Counted from the first letter of the stretch, positions 17,990 through 27,228 are shown. The stretch: 64,000 nt of DNA from Psychrobacillus sp042945595 (GCF_042945595.1 NZ_CP168493.1:1550001-1614000); one strand, 5' to 3'. The notes: generated from the letters alone by a model not told the origin. Program-made: numbers and translations.

Positions 17990-18331
17990 TAGTTTATCAA
18001 TTGGGTAAGTGGAACCTGAAATAAATAGGTATTATCCATTGATAAAGAAGTGCTGAGTGGACGAAATTGCATCATCGTCTGCTTTTAAAAGAATAGGAAA
18101 GGATTTATTCTCTCATTAACCAAGTCTTATGCACCTTGTCTCTATATATTTCAAAAGGACAACGGACAAACATCTGCCACAAGATAACCGAACAAAGAGG
18201 ATCTGGAAGTGACGCAGTCACTTCCAGATCCTCCATAAAAGTTTTCGTTAAAAATGTAGCCAATGTTTTGTCCAAAGCACTCGGGAATTGGTGATGACCA
18301 GGAGCACTTAAGGGACGCTTGCGTTTTACTA
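17990..18331 (+). repeat. Family B palindromic repeat, copy B3 (left end missing)
   Basis: It retains the shared segments 'ttgataaagaagtgctgag', 'cattaaccaa', 'acggacaaacat' and 'tgttttgtccaaagcac'. The first hairpin stem is agtggacga/tcgtctgct, in which two positions are G-T pairs, so it still folds as RNA. The second hairpin (18197-18233) has a 17-bp perfect stem with tip gca and arms gaggatctgg/ccagatcctc. It abuts the stop codon of the minus-strand gene at 18333. Confidence 0.88.
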
Positions 18332-18332
18332 A

Positions 18333-19202
18333 TTACTCTATTGGTCTTTTCTCCTCATCGAGTGTAAATCCTTCACCCATTACATCGTGCACTTCAGTTA
18401 AGGAAACGAAAGCATGAGGATCGACAGAAGTGATAATCGATTTCAAACGAACGATTTCATTTTTGCCAATTACACAATAGAGAACTTCCCGATCGTTTTT
18501 AGTGTAATGACCATACCCCTTTAAAACAGTAACCCCGCGTTCCATTTCTAATGAGATTCGGCTAGCAATTTCATCCTGTAATTCTGATATGATGAATGCA
18601 CCACGAGCCGCATAAGCACCTTCTTGGACAAAGTCGATTACTCTCGCACCAACAAATACGGCAACAAGGGTATACATCATAGAACGTTCATCTAAAAACG
18701 TCAGCCAAGATAATAGTATGACTACGGCATCAAACATAAACATCGTTTTTCCCATACTCCAACCGATATACTTATGAGCAAGTCGGGCAATAATATCAAC
18801 TCCGCCAGTTGTTCCACCAAATCGAAAAATAATACCTAAACCAACGCCAACAAATACACCAGCAAATAACGAAACGAGGAACATATCATCCTGTAGACCA
18901 ATAGGTATTTCGTAAATGCCGAATATTTTCAAAAATATTGATACGGAAACTGTACCAATAACCGTATAAGCAAACACCTTTTTGCCCAATAGTTTCCACC
19001 CTAATATAAACATAGGAATGTTCAATAAAAGATTCATTAATGCTACATCCCATTTAAACACGAAATATAAGATTAATGTAATTCCAGCAAAACCACCCTC
19101 TCCAAGATGGTTTTGCATATTAAAATGCACAAAACCAAAACTATAGATAGCAGACCCAATAATAATAAAAATTATATTTTTAAGTTTTAAACCTATTCCC
19201 AC
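18333..19202 (-). CDS. ypjC: YitT family membrane protein (YpjC-like)
   Basis: 289 residues. Five or so transmembrane segments fill residues 1-185, with the glycine-rich RFGGTTGGVDIIARL typical of the YitT (DUF161) family. A soluble C-terminal DUF2179 domain follows (ERGVTVLKGYGHYTKNDREVLYCVIGKNEI). Function not established. GTG start with agaggtgg upstream on the minus strand. It is divergent from ypjD, as expected for the B. subtilis order, with about 100 bases between them for both promoters. Confidence 0.85.
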   Translation of the reverse strand: MGIGLKLKNIIFIIIGSAIYSFGFVHFNMQNHLGEGGFAGITLILYFVFKWDVALMNLLLNIPMFILGWKLLGKKVFAYTVIGTVSVSIFLKIFGIYEIPIGLQDDMFLVSLFAGVFVGVGLGIIFRFGGTTGGVDIIARLAHKYIGWSMGKTMFMFDAVVILLSWLTFLDERSMMYTLVAVFVGARVIDFVQEGAYAARGAFIISELQDEIASRISLEMERGVTVLKGYGHYTKNDREVLYCVIGKNEIVRLKSIITSVDPHAFVSLTEVHDVMGEGFTLDEEKRPIE

Positions 19203-19310
19203 GAATCCACCTCTAATATAAATATACTATAGTTAATATTATCAATCATTTGTTTGCTTTTGACAACCAGTGTATATTTTTATTAGGATGAGATAAGGAG
19301 TGTGAAAATA

Positions 19311-19643
19311 ATGGCTGAAAACAAAACATTACACGAACTACAAAAAGAAGTAGATTTATATATAAATCAGTTTAAGGAAGGCTATTTTCCACCAATGGAA
19401 CTGTTAGCGAGATTAACAGAAGAGTTAGGGGAGCTTTCTAGAGAAGTTCAACATAGATATGGTACAAAGAAAAAAAAGAAAACGGAAGTAGAAAAAGCAC
19501 TTGCGGATGAAATGGGAGATTTTTTCTTTGTATTAATTTGTATGGCAAATGCGGAAGGTATTGACTTAGAAGAATCATTACAGAATGTCTTAATAAAATA
19601 CAATACAAGAGATAAAGATCGTTGGACTAAAAAGGAGGACTAG
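19311..19643 (+). CDS. ypjD: MazG-like nucleotide pyrophosphohydrolase YpjD
   Basis: 110 residues. All-alpha NTP pyrophosphatase fold with the metal-binding pattern EELGELSREV (EExxE) followed by ADEMGDFFFVL (ExxD). It probably hydrolyses a nucleotide triphosphate; the substrate is not known. A short lysine tract (KKKKK) lies between the two metal motifs. ATG 19311 is chosen over GTG 19302 because aaggag (19295-19300) is 10 bases before it. A TTGACA at 19260 may be the -35 of its promoter, but the -10 is unclear. First gene of the run to panD. Confidence 0.88.
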   Translation: MAENKTLHELQKEVDLYINQFKEGYFPPMELLARLTEELGELSREVQHRYGTKKKKKTEVEKALADEMGDFFFVLICMANAEGIDLEESLQNVLIKYNTRDKDRWTKKED

Positions 19644-19645
19644 TT

Positions 19646-20422
19646 GTGGTTATTAAAGTAGCGATAGCAGGACCAAGGGGAAGAATGGGGAAAGAAGCAG
19701 TAGAAACACTTTTAAAAAATAAAGAATTTTTATTAGTAAGTGTTTTGGACCATAAAAAAGAAGAAGATTTCTTGGGAGATAATATTCCTATCTACACTTC
19801 ATTAAAAGAACTAATTTATCAAACGAAACCGGATGTATTAGTCGATTTGACTGTGCCTTCTTGTGTTTATGAGCATACTATCATAGCAATAGAGAATGGC
19901 GTAAGACCAGTTATTGGTACAACTGGCTTCACTGATTTACAATTAGAAGAGATTAGAAACAAGGTTGAGGAAAAAGAAGTAGGGTGCATTATCGCTCCTA
20001 ATTTTTCCATTGGAGCAGTACTTATGATGAAATTTTCACAAATGGCAGCAAGGTATTTACCGAATGTGGAAATAATTGAGATGCATCATGATCAAAAAGT
20101 GGATGCTCCTTCAGGTACGGCTATTAAAACGGCTCAAATGATTCATGAGGAAAGAATTGCTTTTGAGCAAGGACATTTAGATGAAAATGAATTAATAAAA
20201 GGTGCACGAGGGGCTAATGTTAATGGAATGCATATTCATAGCGTGCGATTACCAGGTTTAGTAGCACATCAGCAAGTGCTACTTGGAGGAGAAGGACAGC
20301 TATTAACCCTTCGACACGATTCATTTGACCGTACTTCATTTATGTCGGGTATTGAGTTATCCATCCATGAAGTTATGAAGCAGAATATTCTAATCTATGG
20401 TTTAGAAAATCTTATTTCTTAG
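19646..20422 (+). CDS. dapB: 4-hydroxy-tetrahydrodipicolinate reductase
   Basis: 258 residues. It reduces the cyclic dipicolinate precursor in the lysine/diaminopimelate pathway, which supplies peptidoglycan. Visible: the nucleotide-binding AGPRGRMGKEAV at the start, GTTGF, the catalytic EMHHDQKVDAPSGTA (histidine pair and lysine) and the C-terminal LRHDSFDRTSFMSG. GTG start, aaaggagg 7 bases upstream, 2 bases after ypjD. Confidence 0.96.
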   Translation: MVIKVAIAGPRGRMGKEAVETLLKNKEFLLVSVLDHKKEEDFLGDNIPIYTSLKELIYQTKPDVLVDLTVPSCVYEHTIIAIENGVRPVIGTTGFTDLQLEEIRNKVEEKEVGCIIAPNFSIGAVLMMKFSQMAARYLPNVEIIEMHHDQKVDAPSGTAIKTAQMIHEERIAFEQGHLDENELIKGARGANVNGMHIHSVRLPGLVAHQQVLLGGEGQLLTLRHDSFDRTSFMSGIELSIHEVMKQNILIYGLENLIS

Positions 20423-20432
20423 GAGGAGTATA

Positions 20433-20840
20433 GTGAGAATTGCATTAGTGGCACATGATAAAAAAAAGGATGATTTAATCCAATTTGTAACAGCATATAA
20501 ACTTATTTTAGAAGAACATGATTTATTTGCCACTGGAACAACTGGTATGAGAATAATTGAAGAAGTTGGTTTATCTGTTTTTAGATATAAGTCGGGTCCT
20601 CTTGGAGGTGATCAACAAATAGGATCTGCCATTGCCAATAACGAAATGGATATGGTCATTTTCTTCCGCGACCCCCTTACTTCACAACCACATGAACCGG
20701 ATGTATCAGCGTTAATAAGACTATGCGATGTATATCAAATACCGCTTGCGACGAATATGGGAACGGCTGAAATTTTGTTAAAAGGATTAGAAGAAGGTTT
20801 TTTAGATTGGCGATTATTAGAAGAGAGACGATCTCGTTAA
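20433..20840 (+). CDS. mgsA: Methylglyoxal synthase
   Basis: 135 residues. It converts dihydroxyacetone phosphate to methylglyoxal, a phosphate-releasing bypass of glycolysis. The family features ALVAHDKKKDDL, the phosphate-binding ATGTTGM, SGPLGGDQQIGS and the catalytic aspartate in DMVIFFRDPL are intact. GTG start after aggaggag. In B. subtilis the next gene is bshB1; here bshA follows after 12 bases. Confidence 0.96.
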   Translation: MRIALVAHDKKKDDLIQFVTAYKLILEEHDLFATGTTGMRIIEEVGLSVFRYKSGPLGGDQQIGSAIANNEMDMVIFFRDPLTSQPHEPDVSALIRLCDVYQIPLATNMGTAEILLKGLEEGFLDWRLLEERRSR

Positions 20841-20852
20841 GGAAGTGATTAT

Positions 20853-21983
20853 GTGCGTAAACTAAAAATTGGCATTACCTGTTACCCTACAGTAGGGGGT
20901 TCAGGAGTTATTGCTTCTGAACTTGGAAAAATGCTTGCTGAAAAAGGGCATGATATACATTTCATAACTTCTAGTATGCCTTTTCGGTTGAATAAAATGT
21001 ATCCGAATATTACTTATCATCAAGTAGAGGTAAACAGCTATTCTGTTTTTCAATATGCACCTTATGATATTGCACTTGCAAACAAAATGGCGGAGGTTAT
21101 TGAAGATGAAGGACTTGATGTTCTGCATGTGCATTATGCGATTCCTCATGCAGTCTGCGCAATACTTGCAAAAGATATGGCAAAATCGGATATTGGAATT
21201 GTTACAACGTTACATGGCACCGATATTACGGTTTTAGGAGACGATTCATCTTTATCGGGTGCAATTCGTTACGGAATTGAAAAATCAGATATAGTTACTG
21301 CAGTCTCTAGTTCTTTAGTAAGTCAAACAATGGAGTTAATCGCTCCTAAAAAAGAAATAGAAACCATTTATAATTTTGTAGATGAGGCAGAGTATTCGAA
21401 AAAAGAAGTTGGTAATTTAAAGGAATTGCTAGGAATTAAATCCGATGAAAAAGTAATTATTCATGTCTCAAACTTTAGAAAAGTAAAACATGTTCCAGAC
21501 GTAGTGAAAAGTTTTGAGCTTATTCGACAAGAAGTTCCTGCAAAATTATTATTAGTAGGAGATGGGCCAGAAAAACATCCAGTTATGGAATATGTAAAAG
21601 GAAAGTCGATTGAAAAAGATGTATTATTTTTAGGAAAACAAGACAATCTATCCGAGTTATATTCAATTTCTGATTTAATGTTATTGCTATCTCAAAAAGA
21701 GTCATTTGGTTTAGTTTTACTTGAGGCAATGGCTTGCGAAGTTCCTTGTATTGGAACAAATGTTGGTGGAATTCCTGAAGTAATTTCACATGGAGAAAAT
21801 GGATACTTAGTGGAACTTGGGGATATTGCAAAAGTGGCAGAATACGGCGTGAAAATTTTACAAGACCCTTTATTACATAAAAATTTAAGCGAGACATCTA
21901 TCCAAATTGTTCAAGAGCGTTTTAGTTCTTCTAGGATTGTCGAACAGTATGAAGCGATGTACGAAAGAGTGGCGAGAAAATAA
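20853..21983 (+). CDS. bshA: N-acetyl-alpha-D-glucosaminyl L-malate synthase (bacillithiol)
   Basis: 376 residues, GT4 family glycosyltransferase. It joins UDP-GlcNAc to L-malate, the first step of bacillithiol synthesis. The start KIGITCYPTVGGSGVIASELG is distinctive for BshA, followed by HVHYAIPHA, TTLHGTDIT and, in the C-terminal Rossmann domain, KESFGLVLLEAMACEVP. The partner deacetylase bshB1, normally just upstream, is not in this window. Confidence 0.95.
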   Translation: MRKLKIGITCYPTVGGSGVIASELGKMLAEKGHDIHFITSSMPFRLNKMYPNITYHQVEVNSYSVFQYAPYDIALANKMAEVIEDEGLDVLHVHYAIPHAVCAILAKDMAKSDIGIVTTLHGTDITVLGDDSSLSGAIRYGIEKSDIVTAVSSSLVSQTMELIAPKKEIETIYNFVDEAEYSKKEVGNLKELLGIKSDEKVIIHVSNFRKVKHVPDVVKSFELIRQEVPAKLLLVGDGPEKHPVMEYVKGKSIEKDVLFLGKQDNLSELYSISDLMLLLSQKESFGLVLLEAMACEVPCIGTNVGGIPEVISHGENGYLVELGDIAKVAEYGVKILQDPLLHKNLSETSIQIVQERFSSSRIVEQYEAMYERVARK

Positions 21984-21984
21984 C

Positions 21985-23169
21985 ATGATGAAAAATCGGT
22001 GGCCAGCTGCATATCAAGTAATTGAAAAGCTTGAGCATGCTGGATTTGATGCCTATGTTGTTGGAGGAGCGGTACGAGATTTTATTCGAGGTGTTCCTGC
22101 TAATGATGTAGACGTCACAACGAATGCAACACCGAACGAAGTCAAACAGTTATTTGAACATACGATTGACGTAGGGATTGAACACGGAACCGTATTAGTA
22201 GTAGTAAAAGAGTCAATTGAAGTGACCACTTTTCGTTCGGAAGACACGTATTCTGATTATAGAAGACCGGATAATGTTATGTTTGTCCGATCTCTACAAG
22301 AAGATCTACAGAGACGTGATTTTACAATGAATGCTATGGCATTAACAAAAAAGGATGAACTGATTGATTATTTTGATGGAAGTTCAGATATTCAAAAGAA
22401 ACTTATTCGGGCGGTAGGTGATCCGAATAAGCGCTTTTCCGAAGATGCACTCCGTATGTTAAGGGCTATACGTTTCTCTGCACAACTAGACTTTTCATTG
22501 CATGTAAATACATTAGAAGCTATTGAAATGCAACATAAATTAATTGGCCGTGTTTCACTGGAAAGAGTAAAAGTAGAATTAGAGAAAATTTGGGCAAGCG
22601 ATCATGTAGGAAAAGGTATGTATTTATTTGAGACGAGTATGTTAGCGATAAATTTCCCTGGTGATTGGAAAACATATCTAGATAAATGGAATAGATTTTT
22701 GATGTTTGAAAATGTAGCGAATGGGTGGGCATTTTTTGCACTAATGCAGCAATCAAACGATATAAATAACTTATTAAATTTTTATAAATGCTCGAATGCA
22801 GAAAAAATGCATGTAAAGCAAGTTCTTCTTGCAGTAGAAAAGCTGAAAAAAGGACTATGGACGACATATGACCTCTTTCAATTTAAAGAAGAGGTATTAC
22901 TATCAGCGGCCAATTATGCTCAAATCATTTTGGATATGCATACTTCTTATGAAAAGGATGACATTCTACGGTTAAAAGCAGCTATACCAATTTCATGCTC
23001 CAAAGAAATTGCTATCAATGGAAATGAATTAATGGAATGGAAACAAGAGAAAAGAGGACCTTGGATAAAAGAAGTCCTAGAGAAATTAACGATAGCGATT
23101 GTTAATGGAAAAGTTGAAAATGAACGAGCACATATAAAGGAATGGTTTTTTCATGAATATGACAATTAA
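21985..23169 (+). CDS. cca: CCA-adding tRNA nucleotidyltransferase
   Basis: 394 residues. It adds CCA to tRNA 3' ends. The head domain has the strand-turn GFDAYVVGGAVRDFIRG, then the catalytic DVDVTTNA, the template-binding RRDFTMNAMA and EDALRMLRAIRF. The frame is open back into bshA (21907), but ATG 21985, just after the bshA stop, fits the family start; ATG 21988 is the alternative. The 3' end overlaps birA by 17 bases. Confidence 0.95.
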   Translation: MMKNRWPAAYQVIEKLEHAGFDAYVVGGAVRDFIRGVPANDVDVTTNATPNEVKQLFEHTIDVGIEHGTVLVVVKESIEVTTFRSEDTYSDYRRPDNVMFVRSLQEDLQRRDFTMNAMALTKKDELIDYFDGSSDIQKKLIRAVGDPNKRFSEDALRMLRAIRFSAQLDFSLHVNTLEAIEMQHKLIGRVSLERVKVELEKIWASDHVGKGMYLFETSMLAINFPGDWKTYLDKWNRFLMFENVANGWAFFALMQQSNDINNLLNFYKCSNAEKMHVKQVLLAVEKLKKGLWTTYDLFQFKEEVLLSAANYAQIILDMHTSYEKDDILRLKAAIPISCSKEIAINGNELMEWKQEKRGPWIKEVLEKLTIAIVNGKVENERAHIKEWFFHEYDN

Positions 23170-24133
23170 AGAAAAGATTCTATCCCAACTACTATCCGCA
23201 AAAGGAGAGCCAATATCAGGCCAAAAATTAGCAGATGAATTATCCGTTTCTCGCACAATGATTTGGAAGCATCTGAAAGCCTTGGAATTAGAAGGTTATG
23301 TAATTGAGGCGGTAAAGAAAAAAGGATACATGCTTCTTTCGATTCCAGATATAGTTTCCAAAGAAAGAATATCTTCTTATTTAGAGACAGCTCAGTTAGG
23401 TCATAACATTTTATATTATCCAGTTTGCGATTCCACTCAAAATATTGCTGCAGAGAAGGCTAGGGAAGGGGCTCCTCATGGCACGGTCGTGATCACGGAA
23501 GAGCAAACTGCAGGTAGAGGAAGATTAGAACGAGTATGGGATTCTTCTGCAAATAATGGAATTTGGATGAGTGTCATTATTCGTCCTGAAATTAGTCCAC
23601 ATATGGCACCGCAATTTACGCTTGTTTCAGCAGTTGCCATTACAAAAGCAATGGAAGATTTGACTGGGAGTGCTCCAGAGATAAAATGGCCTAATGATTT
23701 ATTAATGAATGGAAAAAAAGTAACTGGTATATTAACCGAACTACAAGCGGATATGGATCGAGTTCAATCCATTATTATTGGAATTGGGGTTAATGTAAAC
23801 CAGGAACTCGAATCATTCGAGCAATCGATTCAATCGATTGCGACTTCATTAAAAATAGAAACAGGAAATGACATTAATCGTGCTGCTTTAGTTGCTAAGA
23901 TTCTATTCTATTTAGAAAAGTATACAAAGATGTATGTTGAAAATGGATTTGAACCTATAAAATTACTCTGGGAAAGTTATAGTTGTACAATAGGAAAGCG
24001 AATTCGTGCAATCCTTTTAAGAGAGACTTTAGAAGGAACTGCAATTGGTATTTCAAATGATGGAGTACTACAGTTACGACTGGATGATGGTGAGATACGT
24101 GGAATATACTCTGCGGACATTCATTTAACATGA
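23153..24133 (+). CDS. birA: Biotin--protein ligase / biotin operon repressor
   Basis: 326 residues. An N-terminal winged helix (SGQKLADELSVSRTMIWKHL, residues about 20-39) allows DNA binding. The central ligase domain has EEQTAGRGRLERVW for adenylate and biotin binding and KWPNDLLMNGKKVTGIL. A small SH3-like domain closes the protein. It biotinylates acyl carboxylases and probably represses biotin genes elsewhere. ATG 23153 overlaps the end of cca. Confidence 0.95.
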   Translation: MNMTIKEKILSQLLSAKGEPISGQKLADELSVSRTMIWKHLKALELEGYVIEAVKKKGYMLLSIPDIVSKERISSYLETAQLGHNILYYPVCDSTQNIAAEKAREGAPHGTVVITEEQTAGRGRLERVWDSSANNGIWMSVIIRPEISPHMAPQFTLVSAVAITKAMEDLTGSAPEIKWPNDLLMNGKKVTGILTELQADMDRVQSIIIGIGVNVNQELESFEQSIQSIATSLKIETGNDINRAALVAKILFYLEKYTKMYVENGFEPIKLLWESYSCTIGKRIRAILLRETLEGTAIGISNDGVLQLRLDDGEIRGIYSADIHLT

Positions 24134-24338
24134 TGCAACTGAAGCAATTTTACAAGTACACCAAATCATAACTGATAGTACAAATAATAATTTGGACTAA
24201 TAAGCAGGATTCTGTTAATCTATATGCGAAGGGTAGTATCTTAATCGAACTGCACCTGTCATATTCTGTACACAAATAAATAGTCTGCCTTGATCATGCT
24301 ACGACAGGGACGGAGAAAACCTACATTAGACATTTTCT

Positions 24339-24372
24339 GCCCTTCTGTCCATTCTCGGATTGAAGGGCTTTT
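24339..24372 (+). terminator. Possible attenuator hairpin in the panB leader
   Basis: The 275-base leader between birA and panB ends with gcccttc / gaagggc (24339-24345 and 24362-24368) followed by tttt, a terminator-like shape 40 bases before the panB start. The left arm can alternatively pair within 'ttttctgcccttctgtcc' against 'ggacggagaaaa' (24308-24319). A pair of exclusive structures would allow regulation. No known riboswitch was recognised by eye. Confidence 0.35.
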
Positions 24373-24408
24373 ATTGGTTTTCTTCTCAAAAAAAGAGGAG
24401 GAGTAAAA

Positions 24409-25263
24409 TTGAAATCAACTAGTAGTTTTGTAGACATGAAGAAAAGTAAAGAAAAAATTGCTATGGTAACAGCTTATGATTATCCATCTGCTAAATTTGC
24501 AGAAAATGCAGGGGTAGATATGATTTTAGTTGGAGATTCCGTTGGGATGGTCGTGTTAGGATATGATTCCACGGTACTTGTGACAATGGATGATATGATT
24601 CATCATGGAAAAGCTGCAAGAAGAGGAGCACCAAACACTTTTTTAGTCGTAGATATGCCATTTGGGACATTTCACGGCTCACTAAATCAAACACTTACTA
24701 ACGCAGTAAAAATTATGCAACAAACGAATGCTCAAGCTGTAAAAGTAGAAGGGGCAGATGATGTAATACCTGTGATACAAAAGTTAACTTCTGCTGGTAT
24801 ACCAGTAGTTGCACATCTTGGGTTACTTCCGCAATCTGCTGGAGTACTAGGCGGTTATAAAGTACAAGGTAAAACTGCAGCTGCTGCAGAAAAGTTAATA
24901 GATGATGCTAAAAAATGTGAAGAAGCAGGTGCGTGCGCAGTTGTATTGGAATGTATTCCATATCAGTTAACGGAAAAGGTTTCTGCTGCATTGACTATTC
25001 CTACAATTGGAATTGGAGCTGGAGCGAGTGCAGATGGTCAGGTGCTGGTTTTCCATGATATGATAAAATACGGAACACACCATATACCAAAATTTGTACA
25101 GGAATATGCGAACGTCGGGATTTCTATTGCTAATGGCATCACGCAATATGTAGAAGATGTCAAAAATGAAAAATTTCCAACTGTCCAACATCAATTTACA
25201 ATGAAAGAAGATCAACTTCAACAATTGTACGGAGGCAATCATGAAAACAGTTCAAACAATTAA
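24409..25263 (+). CDS. panB: 3-methyl-2-oxobutanoate hydroxymethyltransferase
   Basis: 284 residues. First committed step of pantothenate synthesis, making ketopantoate from 2-oxoisovalerate and methylene-tetrahydrofolate. It contains MVTAYDYPSAKFAENAGVD, the metal site VGDSVGMVVLGYDST, VVDMPFGTFHGS and KVEGADDV, and later AHLGLLPQS and GIGAGASADGQVLVFHD. TTG start preceded by agaggaggag. It overlaps panC by 23 bases. Confidence 0.96.
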   Translation: MKSTSSFVDMKKSKEKIAMVTAYDYPSAKFAENAGVDMILVGDSVGMVVLGYDSTVLVTMDDMIHHGKAARRGAPNTFLVVDMPFGTFHGSLNQTLTNAVKIMQQTNAQAVKVEGADDVIPVIQKLTSAGIPVVAHLGLLPQSAGVLGGYKVQGKTAAAAEKLIDDAKKCEEAGACAVVLECIPYQLTEKVSAALTIPTIGIGAGASADGQVLVFHDMIKYGTHHIPKFVQEYANVGISIANGITQYVEDVKNEKFPTVQHQFTMKEDQLQQLYGGNHENSSNN

Positions 25264-26086
25264 TGAGTTACAAAACTTTTTAGATAGCAATAAAGGGAAA
25301 TCAATTGGGTTTGTACCAACAATGGGATATCTCCACGAAGGCCATCTTGCTCTATTGACTAAAGCGAGAGAACAAAATGATATAGTCGTTTCAAGCATCT
25401 TCGTAAACCCAGCTCAATTTGGCCCAAATGAAGATTTAGATCGATATCCAAGAGATATAGAACATGATACAGAACTGGCGACAAAAGCTGGAATAGATGT
25501 CCTATTTGTTCCTCCTGTGAATGAAATGTATCCGTCCGAAAGTGGTATAACGATTCATGCAGGTGAACTTTCCACAAAGCTATGTGGGGAGAGTAGACCT
25601 GGACATTTTGATGGTGTTTTAAAAGTTATTACAAAGTTATTTCATTTGATCCAACCAACAAAAGCTTATTTTGGCCAAAAAGACGCGCAACAACTTGCGA
25701 TTATAGAGACATTTGTGAAAGCTTATAACTTCCCTGTGCAAATTGAACGAGTTTCCACTGTTAGAGAAGCTGATGGGTTGGCGAAAAGTTCTCGAAATGT
25801 ATTTTTAAGCGAAAAGGAAAGAGCAGAAGCGATTCATTTATATAAAGGACTTACCATTTCAACGGAAATTTGGCGTGAAACAAAAGATATTAGTTTGGCT
25901 ATTTCAGAAGGTAAGCGATATATCGAACAAAATACTTCTGGTAAGATAGATTATTTGGAAGCGCTAGCATATCCAAACTTACAATCAGATTTTAATCATG
26001 CAGAACAAATCTTGTTCGCAACAGCAGTATTTTTTGAAAATGCTCGCTTAATTGATAATATTATTGTGGATGTAAAAGGAGTGTAA
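25241..26086 (+). CDS. panC: Pantothenate synthetase
   Basis: 281 residues. It joins pantoate and beta-alanine with ATP. The nucleotidyltransferase motif PTMGYLHEGHLALL (HIGH-like) is near the N terminus, followed by VSSIFVNPAQFGPNED and, in the middle, YFGQKDAQQLAII and the KMSKS-like GLAKSSRNVFLS. ATG 25241 lies inside panB, indicating coupled translation. Confidence 0.96.
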   Translation: MKTVQTINELQNFLDSNKGKSIGFVPTMGYLHEGHLALLTKAREQNDIVVSSIFVNPAQFGPNEDLDRYPRDIEHDTELATKAGIDVLFVPPVNEMYPSESGITIHAGELSTKLCGESRPGHFDGVLKVITKLFHLIQPTKAYFGQKDAQQLAIIETFVKAYNFPVQIERVSTVREADGLAKSSRNVFLSEKERAEAIHLYKGLTISTEIWRETKDISLAISEGKRYIEQNTSGKIDYLEALAYPNLQSDFNHAEQILFATAVFFENARLIDNIIVDVKGV

Positions 26087-26089
26087 CGT

Positions 26090-26473
26090 ATGTTACGTAT
26101 GATGTTAAATAGTAAAATTCACCGTGCAGTCGTCACGGAAGCCGATTTAAATTATGTAGGAAGTATTACGATTGATCAAAATATTTTAGATGCTGTCGGA
26201 ATGTTGCCAAATGAAAAAGTGCATATTGTAAATAATAATAATGGGGCTCGTTTTGAAACGTATATTATTGCTGGTGAAAGAGGTAGCGGTGTTATTTGTG
26301 TGAATGGTGCGGCTGCCCGTCTTGTCCAACGAGGAGATATCGTCATTATTCTTTCCTATGCGTATGTGATGAACGAAGAGGCGCAAACACATCAACCAAC
26401 TGTTGCTATTATGAATGAAAACAATACGATTAAACAAATTATACATTATGAACCAGAAGCTACTATAATGTAG
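26090..26473 (+). CDS. panD: Aspartate 1-decarboxylase precursor
   Basis: 127 residues. It makes beta-alanine for PanC. The zymogen self-cleaves between G24 and S25 (VGSITID) to create the pyruvoyl cofactor, and both residues are exactly in place. The N terminus MLNSKIHRAVVTEADLNYVG is typical. aaaggag lies about 7 bases before ATG 26090. Last gene of panBCD, followed by a terminator. Confidence 0.97.
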   Translation: MLRMMLNSKIHRAVVTEADLNYVGSITIDQNILDAVGMLPNEKVHIVNNNNGARFETYIIAGERGSGVICVNGAAARLVQRGDIVIILSYAYVMNEEAQTHQPTVAIMNENNTIKQIIHYEPEATIM

Positions 26474-26502
26474 TATTCCACTTCTAATATGGCACATCTT
26501 AA

Positions 26503-26538
26503 AAAACGGAGTCAGCTTAAAATGCTGCTCCTTTTTTT
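26503..26538 (+). terminator. Intrinsic terminator after panD
   Basis: Stem ggagtcagc / gctgctcc (one bulged base) with an AT-rich loop, followed by seven T residues. Confidence 0.8.
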
Positions 26539-26547
26539 AGAGATAAG

Positions 26548-26958
26548 TGTATATGAATCTTGGATGCTAGGAATCCAGTAAAAGTTGAGCATCCATAAGT
26601 TGTGCTACAAGGGCTTGATCTTGATTGTTTTTTTACTTTTACCGCATACAGTATACATAAATCAGTGGGGCATGATTAGAGTAGGTGGTAATAAAGAAAA
26701 ATAGATAGCATTCATTTATAAAGAGGTGCAGAGCGGACGAAATTGTATCTTCGTCCGCTTTTAAATGAATAGGAAAGTATCTAATCCCTCATTAACCAAA
26801 CCTTATGTACCTTGTCTCTACCTATTCCAAGAGGGCGACGGACAAACATACACTACAAGATCCTCCATAAAATTCTTCATTAATAGTGTAGCCAATGTTT
26901 AGTTCAAAGCACCGGGAATTGGTGAAGACCAGGTGCACTTAAAGGAAGCTTGTGCTTT
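26548..26958 (+). repeat. Family B palindromic repeat, copy B4 (central hairpin deleted)
   Basis: This copy has the left end 'tggatgctaggaatccag' shared with B2 and a first hairpin, agcggacgaa/ttcgtccgct, whose loop attgtatc differs by one base. At 26857-26873 it reads 'acaagatcctccataaaa', as if everything between two 'agat' words of a B3-like parent had been lost, including the whole second hairpin. The right end ('aatgttta...caaagcaccgggaattggtg') is closest to B3. Confidence 0.85.
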
Positions 26959-27228
26959 TCTTTAAAGATAAGAAAGTATATGGATTATCAACCTGCGAAA
27001 CCAGTGTTCATAGTACTTTAAAGAATTAAAGAATACCGCAGATTTCCGTTTCAGGTGGACGCGTTCCGCGGGGGCGCCGCAATCGCGTCGTTGCGATGGC
27101 ACACCTGTCTCCGAGGAACGAAGGCTAAGAGCGCCACATCGTGTGGCAACTCCTTCGTGACCAACATCCTGTTGGCCTCCGTCTGGAGTCGCCACCTTTC
27201 ACTACAATCCATTAAGTGAGTAGTTCCT
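26959..27228 (+). repeat. Type A repeat, copy 2
   Basis: Nearly identical to the copy at 2937-3218, apart from a short deletion around 27080 ('gggggcgccgcaatcgcg') and scattered substitutions. Like that copy it lies between a family B right end and a complete family B repeat. An overlapping minus-strand frame (26962-27195) is not supported as a gene. Confidence 0.8.

Noticed and set aside
26962..27195. Minus-strand frame over a type A repeat
   Set aside because: The GC-rich repeat core produces open frames by composition; copies 1 and 3 do not keep the frame.
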